DNA of 64,000 nucleotides, taken from the NCBI GenBank assembly GCA_034432555.1, contig DAOUBW010000013.1, positions 310,001 to 374,000 of the forward strand. Reading direction: 5' to 3'. Numbering within the stretch: position 1 is the first letter of the stretch; the number at the start of each line of letters is the position of its first letter. This document shows, in pieces, positions 58,506 through 64,000 of this stretch. A program made the position numbers and the translations under genes. Under the pieces are notes generated by a model. The model saw nothing but the letters and a program-made list of their open reading frames with translations, did no database searches and was not told where the DNA came from. Source of the DNA: CP2-2F sp034432555. GTDB taxonomy: Bacteria > Chloroflexota > Anaerolineae > Aggregatilineales > UBA2796.

Positions 58506-61175
58506 ATGGCAAATCTAATCGGGCAAACGCTTGGGCAGTACGAAATCACAGCGTTTTTGGGCAGAGGCGGCATGGCGACGGTCTACCGTGCGCGGCAGGC
58601 AAGCATCAACCGTGATGTGGCGATCAAAGTCATCAAGCCTGATCTGATCGAATCGGAAGAGTTCAAGGTGCGCTTCACCCGTGAGGCACAGGTGATCGCC
58701 GCCATGAGTCATCCGCACATCCTCAAGGTGTTCGATTATGGGCAGCATGGCGATTTGGTCTACCTTGTGATGGAACTGCTCAGCGGCGGCAGCCTTGCCG
58801 ATCTGCTGCGCGGCGGCGGCAAACTTTCGCTGAATGAGGCGACTCGCCTGCTCGATCAGATTGCTGGCGCGCTGGACTACGCACATCGGCGCGCTATTGT
58901 TCACCGCGATTTGAAGCCGCAAAATGTGCTGCTTGATGAAGATAAAAACGCTTTCCTCACCGATTTTGGCATTGCCAAGCTGCTGGGCGAAACGAGCGCG
59001 CTGACCCAAAGCGGCATGGCGATGGGGACGCCTGCCTATATGTCGCCGGAGCAGTGGCGCGGGCAAAACGTGGATGCGCGTGCGGATGTCTACGCGCTGG
59101 GCGTCATGCTCTATGAGATGTTGGCGGGCAAAGTGCCGTTCACCGGCGATACGCCCTACAGCATGATGCACATGCACGTTTTCGAGACGCCACCGAGCAT
59201 TCGCAGTTTCCGCCCCGATCTGCCCGACGCGCTGCAAAATGTGCTGAACACGGCGATGGCAAAAGAGCGTGATCAGCGCTTTGGCACAGCCGGCGAAGTG
59301 GCAAATGCCTTCAAATCTGCCCTATCAGGCGCGCCAATTCCTGCCGTGGCTGCCAGCGATCAGGCTGATCTCACCGCCCCCGTACCAGTCGGTTTTGCCA
59401 ATCCCAATGATGTGACCACTGGCGCTCCCGTGCCTGCTGCACCTACTCAGGCAAGCGCAGGGCGCAGGGCTACACCGCTTGGCTTAGCGATTGAGGAAGA
59501 GAAGAAGCCTGCCAACCGTACGCCGATCCTCATCGGCGTGGCAATTTTGGCGGTCATCGGCGTGCTTGCCGCCGTGTTGGCGCTAGGCGGCGGTCAGAGC
59601 GGTGTAGCGCAGACAACTGCCACATCAACGGAGCCGTCCATCAACGCACCCACTGACCAAATGACCGAGACGCCAACCCTCTTTTTTGCCGATGAAGCGA
59701 CTGCCACAGCGCTTGCCCTGCTGCCAACCGCAGTAAGCACCGATCAGCCTACTGATCAGCCCACAGCGATACCAACGCTCGTCGTCGTGGCTGATGAAGC
59801 GACTGCCACAGCGCTTGCCCTGCTGCCGACGAATGAGCCAGCCACACCGCCGCCCACTAGCACACCGACACCAACCTTTACCAATACGCCGCCGCCCACC
59901 AACACACTCACCAATACACCAAGCGCTACCTTGACGCCCACCAACACACCCTCACCAACTGCCACGCCCAATTTCTCGGCAAGCGCTACACTGATCGCAC
60001 AGCTAACGCGCCTGGCTCAGCTTGATGCCACCAACACCGCAGCCGTGAATGCCGCTGCCACTGCCCAAGCGCAGCAAACGCGCCTTGCCCAACTCCAGTT
60101 GACAGGCACAGCGCGTGCCGCCCACAGCACTGCAACGGCACTGGCGCTCCCGACGCGCACGCCAACACTAAACTTTGCTGCCAGCAGCACAGCCCGCGCA
60201 CAGTTCGCTATCACAACAACCGTTCAAGCGCGGCTCACCCAACTGGCGGCAACAGTTGAAGCAGTTTTGACCATCCAGATGCAGCAGACGCGCCTTGCCG
60301 AACTCCAATTGACAGGCACAGCGCGTGCCGCCCACAGTACCGCAACAGCTGTCGCTGTGGCGCTTGCCGCACCCACAGGGCGTATCATCTTCCATACCGA
60401 CCTGAACGGGCGCTGGGAGATCAACCAAATTGCACCCGATGGCGGCGATTTTTTCCGCCTGACCGATGGACGCGGCGTTTACTACTTGCCGTCTTTCTCA
60501 CCCGATGGCAGGCTGATCGCGCTTTCTTCTAACCTGCCGGGCAATATCGAACTCTATGTGATGAATGCCGATGCCAGCAATCTGCGGCGCGTGACGCAGC
60601 AAGGCGCCGAAGACTGGGGTGTGGCAATCTCGCCTGACAGTACGCGCATTGTGTGGCACAGCAACCGCGGCGGCACCTTCCGCCTCTACATCGCGGATAT
60701 TGACGGACAGAATGTGCGCCAACTGACGCCGCCTGACTCCACACGCGGATCACTGGATGCGGACGCCTCTTGGGCGCCGGATAGCAAGCGGATTGTCTTT
60801 GCCGCCTCGCGCACGCCTAAAGGGCTGTACTTTATGGATGTGGACAGGGGTGTGCTTGAACACTTTGCCGCCGCTGGCGAAGGCGCCGAAGACCCCGCTT
60901 GGTCACCGGATGGCACACGCATCGCCTTCCAGAGCAAGCGCGACGGCAACCAAGAAATTTACGTGATCAACGCGGATGGCACAGGGCTGCGCCGCCTAAC
61001 TGATCATCCCGCTGTGGATGGGCGTCCGGCATGGTCGCCGGACAGCCAGTGGATCGCCTTTGAGTCAGAGCGCGATGGCAAGCTGGATATCTACATCATG
61101 CGCGCTGATGGTACGGACGTGCGCCGTGTGACGACCAATGACGGCAAGAATGGTTGGGCGTCTTGGGCGCGCTAG
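58506..61175 (+). CDS. Transmembrane Ser/Thr protein kinase with extracytoplasmic PD40/TolB-like repeats
   Basis: 889 residues. PknB-type kinase domain at ~11-270: Gly loop GRGGMATVYRAR, Lys41 in VAIKVIKP, catalytic HRDLKPQN (Asp135), DFG at 153 and APE-like TPAYMSPEQWRG. A membrane span (ILIGVAILAVIGVLAAVLAL) sits near residue 345. A Thr/Pro-rich linker with internal repeats follows, then about six PD40/TolB-like beta-propeller units (SFSPDGRLIALSSN, AISPDSTRIVWHSN, AWSPDGTRIAFQSK, AWSPDSQWIAFESE). The propeller is the likely sensor and the kinase the output. The start is ATG 58506 after AGGAG. Confidence 0.93.
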   Translation: MANLIGQTLGQYEITAFLGRGGMATVYRARQASINRDVAIKVIKPDLIESEEFKVRFTREAQVIAAMSHPHILKVFDYGQHGDLVYLVMELLSGGSLADLLRGGGKLSLNEATRLLDQIAGALDYAHRRAIVHRDLKPQNVLLDEDKNAFLTDFGIAKLLGETSALTQSGMAMGTPAYMSPEQWRGQNVDARADVYALGVMLYEMLAGKVPFTGDTPYSMMHMHVFETPPSIRSFRPDLPDALQNVLNTAMAKERDQRFGTAGEVANAFKSALSGAPIPAVAASDQADLTAPVPVGFANPNDVTTGAPVPAAPTQASAGRRATPLGLAIEEEKKPANRTPILIGVAILAVIGVLAAVLALGGGQSGVAQTTATSTEPSINAPTDQMTETPTLFFADEATATALALLPTAVSTDQPTDQPTAIPTLVVVADEATATALALLPTNEPATPPPTSTPTPTFTNTPPPTNTLTNTPSATLTPTNTPSPTATPNFSASATLIAQLTRLAQLDATNTAAVNAAATAQAQQTRLAQLQLTGTARAAHSTATALALPTRTPTLNFAASSTARAQFAITTTVQARLTQLAATVEAVLTIQMQQTRLAELQLTGTARAAHSTATAVAVALAAPTGRIIFHTDLNGRWEINQIAPDGGDFFRLTDGRGVYYLPSFSPDGRLIALSSNLPGNIELYVMNADASNLRRVTQQGAEDWGVAISPDSTRIVWHSNRGGTFRLYIADIDGQNVRQLTPPDSTRGSLDADASWAPDSKRIVFAASRTPKGLYFMDVDRGVLEHFAAAGEGAEDPAWSPDGTRIAFQSKRDGNQEIYVINADGTGLRRLTDHPAVDGRPAWSPDSQWIAFESERDGKLDIYIMRADGTDVRRVTTNDGKNGWASWAR
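59691..59827 (+). repeat. Direct repeat in the kinase linker, 35 bases twice
   Basis: The same 35 bases occur at 59691-59725 and 59793-59827, encoding DEATATALALLP in both copies. They begin GATGAAGCGACTGCCACAGC. The two copies are identical and lie 102 bases apart. Confidence 0.8.
60071..60346 (+). repeat. Near-identical 66-base repeats in the kinase linker
   Basis: Copies at 60071-60136 and 60281-60346 differ at a few third positions and encode QQTRLAxLQLTGTARAAHST. Together with the 35-base repeats this shows repeated internal duplication of the linker. Confidence 0.75.
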
Positions 61176-61208
61176 GCGTACTGCAAAACTAGGGCATAAG
61201 CACGGCAT

Positions 61209-61230
61209 GGGCGAGAGGTGACTCTCGCCC
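61209..61230. terminator. Hairpin after the kinase gene
   Basis: GGGCGAGAG-GTGA-CTCTCGCCC, 9-bp perfect stem. The T-run is absent on the plus strand. It lies between convergent genes, so it could act for both. Confidence 0.6.
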
Positions 61231-61244
61231 GTGTTGTGTGAGGG

Positions 61245-62195
61245 CTAATCATCCGCCTTTTTGGTGGCGCGCTCCGCCTCTTTAGTAGCATCTTTTACGG
61301 CATCCTCAGCCGCTTTGGTTACCTTCTTGGCAGCGTCCGCGGCATCTTTGGTGGCACGCTCTGACGTTCGGGTGGCGGTATCATTCATTGAGACATCTTC
61401 GGTGGCAGCCGGCGTCGGCTCAGCCGTTGCTTCTTGGGTGGCGGCGGGTGCTGGTGTAGCGTTCGGGTCTTCGGTGGCGGCAGGCATAGGCGTGGCGTTC
61501 GGGTCTTCGGTGGCAGCGGGTGTGGGTGTCGTATTCGGGGCTAGGGTTGCCTCAGGGGTGCCTTCCGGCGGCACTTGCTCAGCGGGTGTCTCTGGGCGTG
61601 GTTGCAGCGGCACCCCATACCACGTGATGTAAATACCAATGCCCAAGGCCGCGGTGATCAGCCATAGGGCAAGCGTCAGGCGCATTTGCGGCTTGATCGG
61701 TTCATAGCGCAGCAGCGGCGGCAGTTGGTATTCAAACCACATACGGATGAGCGAGACGGTTGCTAAAATCTGTGCGATACCGCCCGTGATTAGGTGTATC
61801 AAAGGGATGATCAGTTTGCTCGGCTCACGGTCTTCATAGTATGGCACGGCACCACTGAATGAAACGCCCATCACATAGGCGATGAGTGCCCAGTTCAGCA
61901 CGGTGACAAAGGTCATGGCGTATTTGTGCTGCGGCACGAATATATGACGGCGGGCTGCCACATAGCCGTAGATCATGCCCGGCACCAGTAGAAACACATA
62001 GGCGAGCAGCGAAATATCCGAGGCACGGCTGGCGCCTGTGCCAAGAAAGCCCGCCGCAAGGCGCAGGTCTTCGCCAGCCAACGGCGAGGCGCGCACAGCC
62101 TCGCGGTAGAGCAACACAATTGGGACGAGCAGCACCACTACCAAAGCGGTGAGCAAGAAAAACCCTGTGATCCGATTTTCAGAAGTTGCTTGCAC
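61245..62195 (-). CDS. Membrane protein with acidic Pro/Thr repeats and a Lys/Ala-rich C-terminus
   Basis: 316 residues. About six hydrophobic spans fill the first ~200 residues; the segment IFVPQHKYAMTFVTVLNWALIAY recalls DUF420-type membrane proteins (His-containing helix), but this is weak. A linker of repeated ATEDPNATP units follows, then a C-terminal amphipathic helix (KDAADAAKKVTKAAEDAVKD) with alternating Lys/Ala/Asp, like LEA or PHA-granule-type helices. GTG 62195 is chosen because AAGGA sits eight bases ahead; GTG 62231 is the longer alternative. Confidence 0.72.
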   Translation of the reverse strand: MQATSENRITGFFLLTALVVVLLVPIVLLYREAVRASPLAGEDLRLAAGFLGTGASRASDISLLAYVFLLVPGMIYGYVAARRHIFVPQHKYAMTFVTVLNWALIAYVMGVSFSGAVPYYEDREPSKLIIPLIHLITGGIAQILATVSLIRMWFEYQLPPLLRYEPIKPQMRLTLALWLITAALGIGIYITWYGVPLQPRPETPAEQVPPEGTPEATLAPNTTPTPAATEDPNATPMPAATEDPNATPAPAATQEATAEPTPAATEDVSMNDTATRTSERATKDAADAAKKVTKAAEDAVKDATKEAERATKKADD

Positions 62196-62332
62196 GGTAA
62201 ACCATCCTTGGGTACACCCTTGTTGATACACTGAATCGGGCGGGCGCGCAAACTTTTACTTTGAAGGGTGTGCTGAAGAATGTGGTTGTGCGCTGCCAAA
62301 GCCATATGTATCGCCCTTAAGCACCACACCAG

Positions 62333-62361
62333 TTGTCTTGAACAGCGCAAAACGCTAAGAT
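62333..62361 (+). promoter_or_regulatory. Predicted promoter for the Rieske ferredoxin gene
   Basis: TTGTCT (62333-62338), 17-base spacer, TAAGAT (62356-62361), about 47 bases before ATG 62409. Confidence 0.4.
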
Positions 62362-62408
62362 CACCACCATCATAAGCAGTTGAATCATCACAGAAAGGGT
62401 TCGCACCA

Positions 62409-62717
62409 ATGTCAGACTATATCACGGTGGCGAAGGCGGCTGATCTCAAATCCGGCGAGCGCACCGTTGTGGAGATCAAAGGGCGCTATATCGCTATTTT
62501 CAACGTGGGCGGCACCTATTATGCCATTGAGGATGTTTGCACCCATGATGACGGTCCGCTTGCCGAAGGTGAGCTAGACGGTGTGCAGATCGAGTGTCCA
62601 CGGCACGGCGCACGCTTCGACATCACGACGGGCAAGGTGCTTTCCATGCCCGCCACACAAGACGTGCAGCGTTTTGAGGTGCGCCTTGAAGGCGATGACG
62701 TGCAGGTGTTGATCTAA
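62409..62717 (+). CDS. Rieske [2Fe-2S] ferredoxin-like protein
   Basis: 102 residues. Cluster ligands are in CTHDDGPLAEGE (Cys, His) and CPRHGARFDITTGKV (Cys, His), the standard Rieske CxH...CxxH arrangement. Its size matches ferredoxin components of ring-hydroxylating oxygenases, which shuttle electrons to an oxygenase, or stand-alone Rieske ferredoxins beside Suf genes. Neither partner is nearby, so the acceptor is unknown. No signal or anchor is present. Confidence 0.93.
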   Translation: MSDYITVAKAADLKSGERTVVEIKGRYIAIFNVGGTYYAIEDVCTHDDGPLAEGELDGVQIECPRHGARFDITTGKVLSMPATQDVQRFEVRLEGDDVQVLI

Positions 62718-62730
62718 GGCACGCACCACA

Positions 62731-62756
62731 CGGGCGAGATAACAGCATCTCGCCCG
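62731..62756. terminator. Hairpin between convergent Rieske and DUF368 genes
   Basis: CGGGCGAGAT-AACAGC-ATCTCGCCCG, a perfect 10-bp stem. The GGGCGAG/CTCGCCC core is the same as at 39044 and 61209. Confidence 0.65.
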
Positions 62757-62770
62757 CATACGCGCCTTGC

Positions 62771-63706
62771 TTAAGCAACCTTCTCGCGCGTGCCGCGCCG
62801 AAAGAGCGCAAAGAGTGGATTACGCCCTGATTGCAGGTGATCAATTGCGCTGACCAGCACAAAGCCCACCACAAACAAGCCGATGATCAGCGCGATCTCG
62901 CCCGCACCAACCTGCGGGAGTTTGCTCAAGCCCGCTTCGGCTTCCAACCAAATGCGCCGCAGCGATCCGATCATGAAGCCGACCAACGCCGCCACCGTCA
63001 CATTGTAGTAGTGCTTCAAAAGCCAGCTTAACACCCGTGAGAACGCCAGAATGCCGACTACGGCGCCCAGCCCAACCGCCGCCACACTCACCACGTCCAG
63101 CGAACGGACTGCATCCAGCACAAATTTATACTGTCCCAAGATCAGCAGGATAAACGAGCCAGAAATGCCCGGCAGAATCATGGCGCAAATGGCAACCGCA
63201 CCGCTGACGAACAGCACCGGCAGCGAATGATCGGCATCGCTTAGCTCTGGCAGCGCCACCAGCCAAAAGGCGAAGACTGCACCGACCGCCATCGCAATTA
63301 AGGTTGTGAGGTTCCAGCGCAGCATCAGCGAAACCGCGACGATTGAGGCAATCACCAAGCCGCCAAAAAAGGCATAGACCAATGTCGGCTGCTGCTCTAG
63401 GGCATTGCCCAGCACATTTGCCAAAGCAAGGATAGCGGTGGCGATGCCTGCGCCAAGCGCCAACAAGAAGAAAAACGAGATGTGCTGCAAAAGTGCGCCG
63501 ATTTTGCGGCTGAGCAGCAAGCGAATCGCCGTTAGGTTAAAGGATTTAATGGCGTTTAGCAACGTGCCATAGATGCCCAAGATGAACGCCATCGTGCCGC
63601 CCGAAACACCTGGCACCACATCGGCAGCGCCCATCGCAAAGCCGCTTAGAAATAGGCGCAGAAATTGGCGCGCTGTGCGCGGTTGGCTGAGGTCTTGATT
63701 TTGCAT
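62771..63706 (-). CDS. DUF368-family membrane protein (undecaprenyl-phosphate transporter-like)
   Basis: 311 residues, about eight to nine spans. Characteristic blocks are GAADVVPGVSGGTMAFILGIY and, in the second half, ICAMILPGISGSFILLILGQY, two inverted-repeat-like loops. Proteins of this family (PopT-like) were shown to move C55-isoprenyl phosphate back across the membrane, so the lipid carrier for envelope polymers can be reused. The assignment to that function is by family. ATG 63706 is used. Confidence 0.9.
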   Translation of the reverse strand: MQNQDLSQPRTARQFLRLFLSGFAMGAADVVPGVSGGTMAFILGIYGTLLNAIKSFNLTAIRLLLSRKIGALLQHISFFFLLALGAGIATAILALANVLGNALEQQPTLVYAFFGGLVIASIVAVSLMLRWNLTTLIAMAVGAVFAFWLVALPELSDADHSLPVLFVSGAVAICAMILPGISGSFILLILGQYKFVLDAVRSLDVVSVAAVGLGAVVGILAFSRVLSWLLKHYYNVTVAALVGFMIGSLRRIWLEAEAGLSKLPQVGAGEIALIIGLFVVGFVLVSAIDHLQSGRNPLFALFRRGTREKVA

Positions 63707-63817
63707 AGGATTTCCACACTGAGTTGACTAGGATTGTTGAACACAACCGCACAACTATGCCCGATTCGGCGGCGGATGTCAACGGGGAAGGTGCTGGTCT
63801 GCCATCTTGCCGCCACA

Positions 63818-63847
63818 TTGATAAATTCGCCGCGCTTGCGCTATAAT
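63818..63847 (+). promoter_or_regulatory. Predicted promoter for the STAS gene
   Basis: TTGATA (63818-63823), 18-base spacer, TATAAT (63842-63847), 38 bases before ATG 63885. Confidence 0.65.
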
Positions 63848-63884
63848 GCCTCTTGATAATTCCTTAACCATTGGAGCGAAGTTC

Positions 63885-64000
63885 ATGCACATTAGTGTTT
63901 CCGAGATGCGCCGCGTTACGCTTGTCGAAGTTTCCGGGCGCGTGGATAGCCCTAACGCAACCAAATTGGGCGAGTCGCTGAACGAACAGATTGACGCCGG
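63885..64000 (+). CDS. STAS-domain (anti-sigma-factor-antagonist-like) protein, cut by window edge
   Basis: The first 38 codons are visible, starting MHISVSEMRRVTLVEVSGRV followed by DSPNATKLGESLNEQID. This is the beta-alpha opening of SpoIIAA/RsbV-type STAS domains (G-R-h-D-x-x-N/T). GGAG lies nine bases upstream. The remainder runs off the window, so the phospho-acceptor serine and any partner kinase or phosphatase gene cannot be seen. Confidence 0.82.
   Translation, partial: MHISVSEMRRVTLVEVSGRVDSPNATKLGESLNEQIDA

Noticed and set aside
59691..60346. Possible CRISPR-like direct repeats
   Set aside because: They are in frame inside the kinase linker, unevenly spaced and only two copies of each.
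61261..61632. Plus-strand low-complexity ORF antisense to the ATEDPNATP repeats
   Set aside because: Composition comes only from the repeat; the minus-strand protein has real membrane spans.

Overview
The window reads as chromosome of a free-living bacterium, most likely a Chloroflexota (Anaerolineae-like) lineage. This rests on several signs taken together: an alpha-aminoadipate type lysine gene pair (homocitrate synthase and homoaconitase large subunit, Thermus-like), PknB-type kinase with a PD40 propeller, TgpA-like transglutaminase, Thr/Pro-rich secreted linkers, and short operons on both strands with many GTG starts. Taxonomy is inference. No rRNA, phage, IS element or CRISPR array was seen. 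One tRNA, an initiator tRNA-fMet, lies at 46646-46717.

Layout. 1-3.4 kb: an edge-truncated EVE-like/PD-(D/E)XK protein, then a Crp/Fnr regulator divergent from a DUF1858 gene and a YwiC-like gene around a perfect FNR-type box, then bcp. 3.4-7.0 kb: secreted protein, M23 peptidase, Wzz-like protein, homoserine dehydrogenase. 7.0-7.8 kb: a two-gene unit of unknown function behind a promoter with two matching dyads. 7.9-13.9 kb (minus): argH, MFS, M48 peptidase, MntA/HepT toxin-antitoxin, carA and an unknown gene in one tight run. 14-18.3 kb: TgpA-like protein, a PLP enzyme and a GDCCVxC mini-protein behind a 19-bp palindrome. 18.4-21.7 kb (minus): lysS, lysT and a helical-repeat protein.

21.8-30.1 kb is a replication/repair block. 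On the minus strand lie dnaB (interrupted by an intein with a gutted homing endonuclease), a DnaD-domain protein and a helicase-loader-like protein carrying two complete AAA+ modules in one chain. A BFN-domain gene sits upstream, and divergently there is a second DnaB-like ATPase followed by recJ. I regard the tandem-AAA+ loader next to DnaD and DnaB as the best candidate for an undescribed system.

30-42 kb: secreted and envelope proteins (HExxH protein, Tat-exported cyclase, epimerase, LysM, GDPD, glycosidase), rsmI behind a 34-codon ORF, DUF2256, an SH3 protein, and an NDH-2-like oxidoreductase with an ECF41 sigma factor behind a textbook ECF41 promoter. 42-46.5 kb: metB-like gene and thrB, FAH-family enzyme, panB. 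46.6-56.8 kb: tRNA-fMet, mutL, polA, a lipoprotein resembling a dead alpha/beta hydrolase, nnr bifunctional repair enzyme, pcrA/uvrD helicase, DUF952. 56.8-64 kb: DsbA/FrnE-like protein, TerB-like protein, Ser/Thr kinase with PD40 repeats, membrane proteins, Rieske ferredoxin, DUF368 transporter and the start of a STAS-domain gene.

Together the metabolic genes cover aspartate-derived amino acids (hom, thrB, metB), lysine by the aminoadipate route, arginine/pyrimidine precursors (argH, carA) and pantothenate (panB), beside a DNA replication and repair set (dnaB, loader, recJ, mutL, polA, pcrA).
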